Origin: Firmicutes bacterium HGW-Firmicutes-1
Lineage (GTDB): Bacteria > Bacillota > Clostridia > Lachnospirales > Vallitaleaceae
NCBI GenBank assembly: GCA_002841625.1
Contig: PHAG01000006.1
Coordinates: 186,001 to 250,000 of the forward strand
Reading direction: 5' to 3'
DNA length: 64,000 bases
The number at the start of each line of letters is the position of its first letter. Position 1 is the stretch's first letter. Position numbers and translations under genes: made by a program. Shown here piece after piece: positions 27,727 through 37,080 of this stretch. Under the pieces are notes generated by a model. The model was given only the letters and a program-made list of their open reading frames with translations, made no database searches and had not been told where the DNA came from.

Positions 27727-28761
27727 ATGTGTGAAGGTAATCCAATCGTAGCATCACCACGGTGCTATATCATAGCCGAAATGTCTGCTAATCATGCAGG
27801 TAGCCTTGATAGAGCAATAGAAATTATACATGCTGCAAAAGAAGCAGGAGCAGATTGCATAAAGATTCAAACTTATACGCCTGACACCATGACAATTGAC
27901 TGCGACAATAAGTATTTCAATATTTCAAAAGGAACCTGGCAGGGTGAAAACCTATATAATTTATATAAAAAAGCATTTACCCCTTGGGAATGGCAAGCGA
28001 GAATTAAAGATGAGGCAGATAAAATTGGTATTGATTTTCTTTCAACCCCCTTCGATAATTCAGCTGTCGATTTTCTGGAAAGTATTGGAGTAACAACATA
28101 TAAAATAGCATCTTTTGAGTTAGTGGATATCCCTTTAATCAAATATGTTGCATCAAAACAAAAACCGATTATAATATCTACAGGAATGGGAAGCTTTGAT
28201 GAAATTCAGGAGGCTGTTGAAGCTGCTGAAAATGAAGGCAATCACGATCTATTTCTTCTCAAGTGCTCAAGTGTATATCCTGCAATCCCAGAGGATATGA
28301 ATTTGAAAACGATTAACCACTTAGCAGATGCATTTGGATATCCTGTTGGCCTGTCTGATCACACACTGGGGTCAGTTTCGGCTATTGCAGCCGTTGCGTT
28401 AGGTGCTAAAATTGTAGAAAAGCATTTCTGTATAAGTAGGAGAATTGAAAACCCAGATGCATCGTTTTCGATGGAGCCAAGAGAATTTTCTGAGATGGTT
28501 AAAAATATAAGAGATACTGAAAAAGCATTGGGCAAGGTATCTTACAAGGTATCTGAAGAAGAAAAGATCAGTATTATATTCAGAAGGTCAATTTTTTCAG
28601 TTACGAATATTAGTAAAGGTGAAGCCTTTAATGAGAAAAACATACGAATTATTAGACCAGGTTATGGGTTAAAGCCTAAATTCATGCCTGATATACTTGG
28701 TAAACGAGCTGTCAGAGATATTGAAATGGGAATGCCGATTGAATGGGGGATGGTGGAATAA
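27727..28761 (+). CDS. pseI: Pseudaminic acid synthase PseI
   Basis: Condenses the 2,4-diacetamido hexose with phosphoenolpyruvate to make the nine-carbon sugar; 344 residues, normal length. The NeuB-type barrel shows AEMSANHAGSLDRAIEII near residue 18, KIQTYTPDTMTIDCDN, and LSDHTLGSVSA; the C-terminal SAF antifreeze-like domain covers about residues 285-344. YTPDTMTIDC and TPWEWQ point to PseI rather than NeuB or LegI. The ATG follows AAAGGAGGAG. Confidence 0.92.
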   Translation: MCEGNPIVASPRCYIIAEMSANHAGSLDRAIEIIHAAKEAGADCIKIQTYTPDTMTIDCDNKYFNISKGTWQGENLYNLYKKAFTPWEWQARIKDEADKIGIDFLSTPFDNSAVDFLESIGVTTYKIASFELVDIPLIKYVASKQKPIIISTGMGSFDEIQEAVEAAENEGNHDLFLLKCSSVYPAIPEDMNLKTINHLADAFGYPVGLSDHTLGSVSAIAAVALGAKIVEKHFCISRRIENPDASFSMEPREFSEMVKNIRDTEKALGKVSYKVSEEEKISIIFRRSIFSVTNISKGEAFNEKNIRIIRPGYGLKPKFMPDILGKRAVRDIEMGMPIEWGMVE

Positions 28762-28762
28762 A

Positions 28763-29455
28763 ATGAACATTGTAATTGCCACTGTTAAAAGTTGGAACAT
28801 AAAGAATGCATTAGAATTTAAGCAGGTAGTAAGTAAGCAAGTAAATGTTCATATAATTGATAACAAGGAAGAGCTTAATTACCAAAAGCTTCAAGAGCTT
28901 GATCCAGAATATATATTTTTTACCCATTGGTCATGGATGATTCCAAAAGAAATATATGAAGCGTTTACATGTGTAGTTTTTCATATGACGGATTTGCCAT
29001 TTGGAAGAGGGGGAAGCCCTTTGCAGAATTTAATTGCAAATGGTATTAGAGATACAAAAATTTCAGCTTTAAAAGTAGACGGAGGTCTTGATGCAGGGCC
29101 AATTTATATAAAAGAGACACTGAATTTAAACGGTACAGCTGAGGAAATATTTATTAGAGCCTCAAATACTATATTTAGAGAAATGATACCTAAAATATTG
29201 GACAATAAATTATTGCCTGTTGAACAAAATGGGGAAGCGGTAGTATTTAAAAGAAGAAAAATCGAAGATGGAGAAATTACAGATGACTTCAACCTTGAAA
29301 AGATATATGATTATATAAGGATGCTTGATGGTGAGGGCTATCCCAAGGCATATATCAATTTTGGGGGATTACGATTAGAATTTTCAAGAGCATCTTTGAA
29401 AAACGGAAAGATCATTGCAGACGTTGAGATAAAAGAGGTGGATAACAATGAGTAA
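28763..29455 (+). CDS. Sugar N-formyltransferase-like protein
   Basis: Protein of 230 residues with a formyl-THF transferase fold. VVFHMTDLPFGRGGSPLQN near residue 74 and VDGGLDAGPIY near 106 correspond to the catalytic His and Asp regions (H74, D110). In the classic N-x-H motif the Asn position is Val72, so the active site is altered. It lies between pseI and a deacetylase, which suggests formylation of an amino sugar rather than Met-tRNA. I use ATG 28763, one base after the pseI stop; the upstream in-frame start overlaps pseI by 65 bases. Confidence 0.75.
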   Translation: MNIVIATVKSWNIKNALEFKQVVSKQVNVHIIDNKEELNYQKLQELDPEYIFFTHWSWMIPKEIYEAFTCVVFHMTDLPFGRGGSPLQNLIANGIRDTKISALKVDGGLDAGPIYIKETLNLNGTAEEIFIRASNTIFREMIPKILDNKLLPVEQNGEAVVFKRRKIEDGEITDDFNLEKIYDYIRMLDGEGYPKAYINFGGLRLEFSRASLKNGKIIADVEIKEVDNNE

Positions 29456-30131
29456 AATTTTAGTCATAGTAGCACATCCTGATGATGAAATACTTGGCCT
29501 TGGCGGAACAATAAAGAAATTAACCCTTGCAGGGCACACCGTAGACTGCCTTATATTAGGAGAGGGATTAACATCAAGAGAAAACAACCGTCTTGATACA
29601 GAAAAAAAACAGCTGGATATTCTTAAGGAAGATACTTTGAAGGCGGCTGCAATAATTGGATTTAACAAGGTGTATTTTTCGAATCTTCCAGATAATCGAT
29701 TTGATTCTGTTGATTTTTTGGATGTGGTAAAAGAAGTTGATAAATTCATTCAGGAAGTTCAACCTGAGATAATTTACACACATCACTATGGTGACCTAAA
29801 TATTGACCATAGAGTCACTTTCAATGCAGTAATTACGGCTTGCAGACCTATCGGTGATTATTTTACAAAGGAAATTTATTGCTTTGAAACGCCTTCATCT
29901 ACGGAATGGAATTTCCAATATGGAGATAATTTATTCAAACCAAATGTATTTGTAGACATCGAAAGTACAATTGAGTACAAGCTTAATGCTATGGCTGAAT
30001 ATAAATCAGAAATAAGGGAGTATCCTCATCCTAGATCGTTAGAAGCTCTTGAAGTAATTGCGAAAAGGTGGGGAACTGTTGTAGGAAAGAAATATGTAGA
30101 AGCTTTTGAACTGATTAGAAAGGTTGAATAA
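29448..30131 (+). CDS. PIG-L family N-deacetylase
   Basis: Zinc deacetylase of 227 residues. The metal-binding AHPDDE motif is at residues 9-14, and THHYGDLNIDHR gives the third ligand near residue 110. PIG-L (LmbE) enzymes remove N-acetyl groups from GlcNAc-type sugars. It overlaps the formyltransferase gene by eight bases, so both are translated together. Together they could exchange an N-acetyl for an N-formyl group. Confidence 0.85.
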   Translation: MSKILVIVAHPDDEILGLGGTIKKLTLAGHTVDCLILGEGLTSRENNRLDTEKKQLDILKEDTLKAAAIIGFNKVYFSNLPDNRFDSVDFLDVVKEVDKFIQEVQPEIIYTHHYGDLNIDHRVTFNAVITACRPIGDYFTKEIYCFETPSSTEWNFQYGDNLFKPNVFVDIESTIEYKLNAMAEYKSEIREYPHPRSLEALEVIAKRWGTVVGKKYVEAFELIRKVE

Positions 30132-30133
30132 AA

Positions 30134-31192
30134 ATGTTGAAAATTCTCTTTAGAGTAGACGGAAGCCAAAGAATCGGTATGGGTCATATAATACGCTGTC
30201 TTTCACTTGCAAAGGAATTAAAAAATGCAGGTGTTGAAGTTGCGTTTATTACCAAACATAAAGAGGGAGAAAGCAAGGTCATAAGTAGTGGCTTTAAGGC
30301 ATTTAGGATACCATGTGATATAGAAGATTCGAGTGAAGGGTTTTATTATGGTAGCCCAGAGGATTTAATCGAGGAATCGGGTTATATAATTAATTTAATC
30401 AGTAACGTGAAGCCCCAAATTTTAATCATAGATTCATATAACGTCTCTATGGATTTTTTTTCAGCGCTCAAACAAGAGGTGAAAACTGTTTACATAGATG
30501 ATATCAATCGTTTCAATTACCCAGTGGATATGATCATTAACGGAAACATAAATGCTACAGACCTTAATTACACAAAACATACTGTAGCTGAGCAAATGCT
30601 CCTTGGAATTGATTATAATATGATTCGTAATGAATTTAAAGATTTGCCCAAAAGAATTGTTGCTAAAGAAATTACTCAAATAATGATAACTACAGGCGGC
30701 TCGGATTTATTTGGACTTTCTCAGAAATTATCCAAATGGATTTTAACCAATTCGAAATTTGAGAATATACAAATCAATCTCATAGTTGGATCTGCTTTTT
30801 CAAATAAATCAGAACTCAATAAACTTGCCCTTGAACACAAAAATTTTGTTTTATATGAAAACCCTAAGAAAATATCCGAAATTATGCTGCAATCTGACAT
30901 AGCTATTTCATCAGGAGGCAGTACGCTTTACGAACTTTGTGCTTGTGGTACACCTACAATTTCTTTTATAGTGGCGGATAATCAGCTGGGGATAGTATTG
31001 AGAATGAACGAACTTGGACTTGTACAATCGATAGGTTGGCATAATGAATTAGAAGAAGAAAGTCTTATAAAGAACCTTTCCAATTTAATGGAAAACTTTG
31101 AAAAAAGAAAAGAAATTAGCTCTAATGGACAAAAACTGGTGGACGGAAACGGCTGCAGTAGAATTGTTGAAAAACTATTGCAAATGATATAA
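30134..31192 (+). CDS. pseG: UDP-2,4-diacetamido-2,4,6-trideoxy-beta-L-altropyranose hydrolase
   Basis: Inverting nucleotide-sugar hydrolase of 352 residues that releases UDP before the PseI step. The N-terminal GMGH motif (G15-H18, catalytic His) and IISSGGSTLYELCACGTP-like segment near residue 258 are typical of the GT-B fold of PseG. It follows the deacetylase by two bases. Confidence 0.88.
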   Translation: MLKILFRVDGSQRIGMGHIIRCLSLAKELKNAGVEVAFITKHKEGESKVISSGFKAFRIPCDIEDSSEGFYYGSPEDLIEESGYIINLISNVKPQILIIDSYNVSMDFFSALKQEVKTVYIDDINRFNYPVDMIINGNINATDLNYTKHTVAEQMLLGIDYNMIRNEFKDLPKRIVAKEITQIMITTGGSDLFGLSQKLSKWILTNSKFENIQINLIVGSAFSNKSELNKLALEHKNFVLYENPKKISEIMLQSDIAISSGGSTLYELCACGTPTISFIVADNQLGIVLRMNELGLVQSIGWHNELEEESLIKNLSNLMENFEKRKEISSNGQKLVDGNGCSRIVEKLLQMI

Positions 31193-31235
31193 GTCTTATT
31201 AAAAACTATAGGTTTAAGTCAAGATGTTTGTTTAT

Positions 31236-31290
31236 AAAGGTAAAGATAAAGATCAAGATATAGAGTAAGAGTAAGAGTAAAATCAAGCGT
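31236..31290 (+). repeat. Degenerate purine-rich hexamer repeat
   Basis: The 133-base gap between pseG and pseC holds a run of AAAGAT/AAGATA/AGTAAG-type hexamers, including three tandem copies of GAGTAA-like units. No ORF or promoter is obvious in it. Confidence 0.5.
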
Positions 31291-31325
31291 AAAACTTAAA
31301 TACTCGCTATAAAAGAGGTGGAAAT

Positions 31326-32540
31326 ATGCTAAATGATAAAGAAAGCCAACTCGCAATACATAAAGGAAGACCAGTGCGTGATAGTCTTTTACCATATGGA
31401 AAACAATACATAGATGACGACGATATAGCAGCAGTTGTTGCAACGTTAAAGAGCGATTTTGTTACTTGTGGTCCGATGGTGGATGCATTTGAAAAAAACC
31501 TTGCACAGTCAGTTGGTACAAAGTTTGCAGTCGCTGTTTCCAATGGGACGGCCGCCCTCCATGCTGCCTGCTTTGCGGCGGGCATAACAGAAGGCGATGA
31601 GGTAATCACGACACCAATGACCTTTGCGGCTTCAGCTAATTGCATTCTTTATTGTGGTGGAACGCCCGTCTTTGCAGATATTGACCCAAAAACTTGGAAC
31701 ATTAATCCCAAAGAAATTGAGAAAAAGATTACTTCGAAAACAAAAGCAATCATCCCTGTTGATTATACAGGAATGCCAGTTGATATTGATGCAATCAACC
31801 TTATCGCCCAAAAACATAATTTGATTGTTATTCAGGACTCAGCTCATTCTCTTGGCGCAAGCTATAAGGGCAAAAGAGTGGGAAGTCTTACAGATATGAG
31901 TGAATTTAGTTTTCACCCAGTTAAGCATATAACAACTGGTGAGGGTGGAGCGGTTGTAACAGATAACGAGGAGCTTTACAAAAAACTATTATTATTCAGA
32001 ACACATGGAATTACTAGGGACTTAACACTTTTAGAAGATCATACTCAAAGTAGTTGGTATTATGAACAGCAGCATTTGGGTTATAACTATAGAATAACTG
32101 ATATTCAGTGTGCTCTTGGAAACAGCCAATTAGGTAAATTAGATGACTTTGTAAAGCGTAGAAGAGAAATTGTTCATAAATATCGGCTTGCCTATTCAAA
32201 AATCAAAGAAATTACTTTACAAGATATACCCGATTACTGCGATTCGAGCTGGCATTTGTTTGTGATAAAACTAAACATTAAGATGCTCAATGCTTCAAGG
32301 AATGATATTTTTGATGCGTTAAGGGCTGAAAATATAGGGGTTAATATGCATTATATTCCGGTATATCTGCATCCTTATTATAGTAAGTTGGGTTATGAAA
32401 AGGGACTATGTCCAAATGCAGAAGAATTGTACGAAGGAATTATTTCACTCCCATTATTTCCAACTATGAAGGATGAGGATGTTGAGGATGTTATGAAGGC
32501 GGTTAAAAAAGTTATTCATTTTTATCGAAAGAAAATTTAG
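31326..32540 (+). CDS. pseC: PLP-dependent aminotransferase PseC
   Basis: DegT/AryC-type sugar aminotransferase of 404 residues. The PLP lysine is K200 in HPVKHITTGEGG, and NGTAALHAACFAAGI and QDSAHSLGASYKGK are family segments. PseC converts the 4-keto intermediate to UDP-4-amino-4,6-dideoxy-L-AltNAc with glutamate as donor. It is separated from pseG by the repeat region above, so it may have a separate transcription start. The site AGAGGTGGAAAT precedes the ATG. Confidence 0.9.
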   Translation: MLNDKESQLAIHKGRPVRDSLLPYGKQYIDDDDIAAVVATLKSDFVTCGPMVDAFEKNLAQSVGTKFAVAVSNGTAALHAACFAAGITEGDEVITTPMTFAASANCILYCGGTPVFADIDPKTWNINPKEIEKKITSKTKAIIPVDYTGMPVDIDAINLIAQKHNLIVIQDSAHSLGASYKGKRVGSLTDMSEFSFHPVKHITTGEGGAVVTDNEELYKKLLLFRTHGITRDLTLLEDHTQSSWYYEQQHLGYNYRITDIQCALGNSQLGKLDDFVKRRREIVHKYRLAYSKIKEITLQDIPDYCDSSWHLFVIKLNIKMLNASRNDIFDALRAENIGVNMHYIPVYLHPYYSKLGYEKGLCPNAEELYEGIISLPLFPTMKDEDVEDVMKAVKKVIHFYRKKI

Positions 32541-32622
32541 ATTCAGTAAATAATTTTTATTAAAAAAATAAGTAAGATTTAGCGTAATGCGATTGCTCAA
32601 TCTTAGAAAAGAGGTGTTAGAT

Positions 32623-33573
32623 TTGAATATACTTGTTACAGGCGGAGCAGGTTTTATAGGTAGATGGGTAGTGAAAAAACTTCTTGCCGATCAACATAAT
32701 GTATGGGTGCTTGACAATTTATCAAATGGTAGTGAGGAAAACCTGAAGGAATTTGAAGAAAATAAAAACTTCGTTGAGTTTACAAAAGGCGACATAAAAG
32801 ACAATTTAGTATTAGAAAAACTATTTCAGAATAATTATGAGGTTTGTTATCATCTTGCTGCGAGCATTAACGTTCAAGATAGTATCGATGATCCCAAAAC
32901 CACATTTGAAAATGATACAGTTGGAACCTTTCATGTGCTTGAACAGTGCAGAAAGCATAATACAAAAATGGTTTTTATGAGTACCTGTATGGTTTATGAC
33001 AAGGCAAATGATGAATCGGGCATAACGGAATGTGACCCTATAAAACCAGCATCTCCATATGCTGCAAGTAAGATAGCAGGTGAGAATATAGTGTTATCCT
33101 ATTGGTATGCGTACAAACTTCCTGTTGTGGTTGTAAGGCCTTTTAACACCTATGGACCTTTCCAAAAGTCAGGAGGAGAAGGTGGAGTTATTGCAATATT
33201 CATTAAAAAGGCATTGCAAGGAGAATCGCTTAACATATATGGTGAAGGTTCTCAGACAAGAGATTTGCTTTATGTAGATGATTGTGCCAATTTTGTAGTA
33301 CAAGCTGGATTTTCGGATCAAGTAAATGGAGAAATTGTGAATGCAGGACTTGGAAGAGACATTACTATAAATGACTTAGCCCTTATCATTTCTGGGGATA
33401 TAAAAAAAATCAACCATGTTGAACATATCCATCCTCAAAGTGAAATTGCAAAACTTTTATGTAATTATAATAAGGCAAAAGAATTGCTGGGTTGGTCTCC
33501 ACAAGTGTCGCTTGAAGATGGCATCGAAAAGACGAAATCTTGGATAAAAGCAACAGACTTAAATAAACTGTAA
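32623..33573 (+). CDS. NAD-dependent epimerase/dehydratase (extended SDR; Pen-like?)
   Basis: Extended short-chain dehydrogenase of 316 residues. NAD motif GGAGFIG at residues 7-13 and catalytic YAASK near residue 150, with RPFNTYGPFQKSGGEGG following as in UDP-glucose 4-epimerase and 4,6-dehydratases. It closes the pseudaminic-acid locus. Bacillus thuringiensis uses two SDRs (Pen and Pal) to reach the PseC substrate; this gene and the SDR at 22227-23243 could be that pair. I start at TTG 32623, six bases after GAGGTG, because the upstream in-frame ATG lacks a site. Confidence 0.78.
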   Translation: MNILVTGGAGFIGRWVVKKLLADQHNVWVLDNLSNGSEENLKEFEENKNFVEFTKGDIKDNLVLEKLFQNNYEVCYHLAASINVQDSIDDPKTTFENDTVGTFHVLEQCRKHNTKMVFMSTCMVYDKANDESGITECDPIKPASPYAASKIAGENIVLSYWYAYKLPVVVVRPFNTYGPFQKSGGEGGVIAIFIKKALQGESLNIYGEGSQTRDLLYVDDCANFVVQAGFSDQVNGEIVNAGLGRDITINDLALIISGDIKKINHVEHIHPQSEIAKLLCNYNKAKELLGWSPQVSLEDGIEKTKSWIKATDLNKL

Positions 33574-33614
33574 TTTCCATAAAATATTCTAACGTAAGAA
33601 TTTGCATATATCTA

Positions 33615-33641
33615 TTAATATTTACGATAATATGCCGATAT
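33615..33641 (+). promoter_or_regulatory. Sigma-D promoter for flaG-fliS-fliD
   Basis: TTAA at 33615-33618, 15 bases, then GCCGATAT at 33634-33641, a perfect flagellar -10 box. It lies 67 bases before flaG. Confidence 0.65.
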
Positions 33642-33707
33642 ATCATATACAAAAGAATGTAGTATGTTACCGTGAATAGTAGTTATGACAAACAAGGAGG
33701 TTATATT

Positions 33708-34106
33708 ATGAAAATTGAGGGTAACGGGTTTGAAGTTAAAACATTTCAACAACCTCAACAAAACAGAACGGATTCTGTAACAGCTAGTGTTGAAGCAGCG
33801 CCTGTGGTCAATCAGAGGGCACATCAAGTAGAAGTGATAAAAGCTGCAACGATTGAAGTTGCAGAAATTAGTCAGGCAGAAAATGAACACGAGGTCATTA
33901 AAGCAATTGAAAGGGCCAATAAGCATATTCGCTCATTTGATCGAAAACTAGAATTTTCTATCCATGATACAACAAAACAAATCATGGTCAAGGTAATAGA
34001 TACAGAAAATGACACAGTTATTAGGGAAATTCCATCAGAAAAAATACTTGATATGGTTGCGCATCTCTGGGAAGTGGCGGGTATATTAGTAGACGAAAAG
34101 AGATAA
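33708..34106 (+). CDS. flaG: Flagellar protein FlaG
   Basis: Protein of 132 residues. The FlaG domain fills the second half: FDRKLEFSIHDTTKQIMVKVID and IREIPSEKILDMVAHLWE. FlaG influences filament length and is usually next to fliD. ATG 33708 follows AAGGAGG; an upstream in-frame ATG at 33672 has no site. First gene behind a sigma-D box; 14 bases before fliS. Confidence 0.9.
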   Translation: MKIEGNGFEVKTFQQPQQNRTDSVTASVEAAPVVNQRAHQVEVIKAATIEVAEISQAENEHEVIKAIERANKHIRSFDRKLEFSIHDTTKQIMVKVIDTENDTVIREIPSEKILDMVAHLWEVAGILVDEKR

Positions 34107-34120
34107 CTGGAGGTTATATT

Positions 34121-34519
34121 ATGACAACAAATAAGCAAGACATCTACATGTCAAACACAATTATGCAAGCATCCAAGGAAGAACTAACACTCATGTTATA
34201 CAATGGTGCAATTAAGTTTTGTAATAAAGCTATTATGGCAATCAATGATAACAATATGAATGATGCACATCATAACATCGTTAGGGTTGAAGATATTATT
34301 TCGGAATTCCAAGCTTCCTTGAATCCAGAGTTTGAAGTAACAAAAAGCTTTACAATAATGTATGACTATCTTCAAAGAAGACTTATAGAAGCCAACATTC
34401 AAAAAGACATTTCGATTCTTGAAGAAGTCAATGGATTTCTAAGAGAATTTCGTGACACATGGAAAGAAGCTATGAACATTGCAAAAGGGAAAAAGCCACC
34501 CATTAATAGGTTAGCATAA
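34121..34519 (+). CDS. fliS: Flagellin export chaperone FliS
   Basis: Helical-bundle chaperone of 132 residues that caps the C-terminus of flagellin before export. ASKEELTLMLYNGAIKFCNKA near residue 18 and YDYLQRRLIEAN near 83 are typical. It follows flaG and precedes fliD, a common operon order. With two flagellins present it probably serves both. Confidence 0.92.
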   Translation: MTTNKQDIYMSNTIMQASKEELTLMLYNGAIKFCNKAIMAINDNNMNDAHHNIVRVEDIISEFQASLNPEFEVTKSFTIMYDYLQRRLIEANIQKDISILEEVNGFLREFRDTWKEAMNIAKGKKPPINRLA

Positions 34520-34538
34520 GATCGGTAGGTGAATTATT

Positions 34539-36119
34539 ATGGCAGGAATGCAAATATCAGGTCTAGCATCTGGAATGGATACAGACACTATTATAAAAGA
34601 CTTAATGAAGGCTCAACAAAACAAAATCGATAAAGTAAATAAACAAAAGATGAAAGTTGAGATGAAAAAAGAAGTTTGGGAAGAAATGAACACCAAGCTT
34701 TATAGTTTTTACACAAAACAAGTATTTGATTTGAAATCTGCAGGAACTTATAAAGCAAAATCAGCAACAGTCAGTGATGAGACAAAACTTAGTGTATCAG
34801 CGTCCACATCGGCTGCAGCAGGAGTACATACATTTAGTGTAACCCAATTAGCCAAAAGTGCACATCTTTATAGCAATGCCATAAGTGACGATACAGTTGT
34901 AACTGGTGAAGCCATGGCCTTTAAGATGTCAGATGGCACTACTACTGCAGATATAAATTTGGCATCAGGTGCAACAATAAGTGACTTAGTAACAGCGATT
35001 AATGGTGCGGATCTAAATATTACGGCGTCCTATGATAGTAAGAACAAACGTATATTTTTAAATTCTACTACGATGGGAGACGCTTCAACGATTAAATTCG
35101 AAAATGTTGACACAGCCCTTGAGGGTGACTTTTTCAAAAAAATTGGATTTAATGTAAATACACTTAACGAAATCAAAGATACAGAGGCCATTTTTTATAA
35201 AGATGCTGGTGGTACTGTTGCGACCCTCACGGAGTATACCGCTATGGATCCAGCTACACAAGCACTTTATACTCAATTTGCTGATTTAGGTGCAGCCGGG
35301 CAAAAATCCACTTATGAATACAATGGTGTTGCCTTTGAAGGAGATTCTAATACAGTCACTGTAAATGGGTTATCTTTGACTTTTAAAGCGGAAGTTAATG
35401 ATATTAAAATTAACGTGACTGACAATAAAGATGCAATTTACAATAGGATTAAAGATTTCATTAAAGCATATAATACTTTGATTGAAGAAATTGCAACGAA
35501 GTTGGATGCTAACCCAAATAAATATGATCCATTAACAGATGTAGAAAAAGAAAGTCTTGATGATAAAACAATAGAAAATTGGGAAAATAAGGTTAAAGAA
35601 GCACTCTTAAGAAGAGATGACAAGTTAACGAGTGTCTCAAACTTTATGAGAATTATTATTAATGCTAGTAGTGGTGTAGATACTTCACTACTTTCAGATG
35701 GGTTTAAATTTCTTTCAGATGTTGGCATTACTACAGGTAATTACACAGAAAAAGGTAAACTTCATATTCAAGGCGATTCGGAGGATTCATTATATAGTTT
35801 GAATGAAAACAAACTTAAGAAAGCGATTGATGAAAACCCTGAAAAAGTTGCGGAGTTATTTATGGCTATTGGAAATGAACTGTATTCAAAAATGGCAGAA
35901 AAAATGAAATCTACTAGCTTAAACAGTGCTTTCACTTTTTACAATGATAAACAAATGAAGAAGCAGGTCGTAGATTATGAAGATAGAATGGCAAAGCTAG
36001 AAGATAAAATGATAACGATGGAAACCCGTTACAGAGCCCAGTTTACAGCAATGGAGAAGGCTATCCAAAGGGCTAATAGTCAGAGTACAAATATAACCAA
36101 CATGTTAAGCGGTTCCTAG
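34539..36119 (+). CDS. fliD: Filament cap protein FliD
   Basis: Cap protein of 526 residues that folds incoming flagellin at the filament tip. It starts ISGLASGMDTDTIIKDLMKA, the FliD signature. The C-terminal coiled-coil (VVDYEDRMAKLEDKMITMETRY, used here only as the family's DYExRxxxLxxxM pattern) ends in the cap-forming tail. The middle is variable and larger than minimal FliD. Ribosome site GTAGGTGA. Confidence 0.92.
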   Translation: MAGMQISGLASGMDTDTIIKDLMKAQQNKIDKVNKQKMKVEMKKEVWEEMNTKLYSFYTKQVFDLKSAGTYKAKSATVSDETKLSVSASTSAAAGVHTFSVTQLAKSAHLYSNAISDDTVVTGEAMAFKMSDGTTTADINLASGATISDLVTAINGADLNITASYDSKNKRIFLNSTTMGDASTIKFENVDTALEGDFFKKIGFNVNTLNEIKDTEAIFYKDAGGTVATLTEYTAMDPATQALYTQFADLGAAGQKSTYEYNGVAFEGDSNTVTVNGLSLTFKAEVNDIKINVTDNKDAIYNRIKDFIKAYNTLIEEIATKLDANPNKYDPLTDVEKESLDDKTIENWENKVKEALLRRDDKLTSVSNFMRIIINASSGVDTSLLSDGFKFLSDVGITTGNYTEKGKLHIQGDSEDSLYSLNENKLKKAIDENPEKVAELFMAIGNELYSKMAEKMKSTSLNSAFTFYNDKQMKKQVVDYEDRMAKLEDKMITMETRYRAQFTAMEKAIQRANSQSTNITNMLSGS

Positions 36120-36149
36120 TTAGACTATATCACTTAAGGATATGATTAT

Positions 36150-36356
36150 ATGGACATAGCGGCACTATCAGCAGTCATGGCAAAAAGCAGTTTAGCTGTT
36201 CAAGTAGGAACTTCAGTCCTTTCTATTAATAAAGATTTAATGGAACAACAGGGACAAGCCCTAATGACACTCCTTCAAGCAGCCAACACGGCTACTCCAA
36301 ATATGGAACAAAGTGTTTCGCCTCACATTGGAGGAAATATAGATATAAAATTATAA
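36150..36356 (+). CDS. YjfB-like putative motility protein
   Basis: Small protein of 68 residues. It starts MDIAALSAVMAKSSL and has the segment AVQVGTSVLSINKDLMEQQGQAL typical of the YjfB motility protein family, seen here as its VGxxVLxxxxDxxxxQGxAL core. Function is unknown; family members are co-regulated with flagella. It follows fliD by 30 bases. Confidence 0.78.
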   Translation: MDIAALSAVMAKSSLAVQVGTSVLSINKDLMEQQGQALMTLLQAANTATPNMEQSVSPHIGGNIDIKL

Positions 36357-36416
36357 TTGAATATTCATGTGATAAAGACTAGAATCGGCGGTGTTGTTTT
36401 TGAAGGAAGTGATAAA

Positions 36417-36902
36417 ATGGATAGTATTATAATCTTATTAAATACAATTGAAAATTATATTAATCAGAAGTTGGAAGTATTTCAACAGCTTCTGACACTT
36501 ACACTAGAACAAGAGAAAGTGTTAGAACATGAGGAGGTTGATTTGCAATCTTTTGAGGAGCTGCTGAATACGAAAGACAATCCTATTCAAAAGCTGGATC
36601 AAATAAATGAAGACTTATCATTAATACTTGATCAAAATGAACAACTTCTGAGTAGTGGGTTAGAAGCGCACAGAGATCAGATTAATCAAATTCGATATAA
36701 GCTCGAAAAACTCAGTTCACTCGGTAAGGATATTAGCAAAGCCGAGGAAACAAATAAGGAAAAGATAGAGCAGCAATTTAACGTTAAGCGAAAAGATATA
36801 AGTGCTTTTAAGAAATCCAAGCATGTAGCATCTAAGTATAACCAAAATATGAGTGATACACATCAAAGCGACATGTCTTATTTTATGGACAGAAAGAAGT
36901 AA
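36417..36902 (+). CDS. FlgN/FliT-like helical protein, putative export chaperone (copy A)
   Basis: Predicted coiled-coil protein of 161 residues, Gln/Glu rich, in the fliD cluster. It ends SYFMDRKK. A gene of the same length with a related pattern (copy B, 37876-38361) lies beyond the methyltransferase. The charge pattern and tail resemble FlgN at 10167. ATG 36417 follows GAAGGAAGTGA; the frame is open 20 codons further up without a site. Likely a FliT or FlgN-type chaperone, but the sequence alone does not prove it. Confidence 0.6.
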   Translation: MDSIIILLNTIENYINQKLEVFQQLLTLTLEQEKVLEHEEVDLQSFEELLNTKDNPIQKLDQINEDLSLILDQNEQLLSSGLEAHRDQINQIRYKLEKLSSLGKDISKAEETNKEKIEQQFNVKRKDISAFKKSKHVASKYNQNMSDTHQSDMSYFMDRKK

Positions 36903-37080
36903 AAATGATGAAATTATAAAAAAGCAGGCATAATCGGTGGTTTTGTCTGTTTTGGTTTTAATTCTATTTTAAATAATAAACTTGTTCTAGCATTAAAGTT
37001 AAAAACCTAGTTTTTCTATAATCAGGTAGTAATTGTTAGAAAGAAGTAGAGATTTTTATTAAAGAAAAGAGGGATGATTT

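Noticed and set aside
28763-29455. Methionyl-tRNA formyltransferase
   Set aside because: Only 230 residues, no C-terminal tRNA-binding domain, and placed in a sugar operon.
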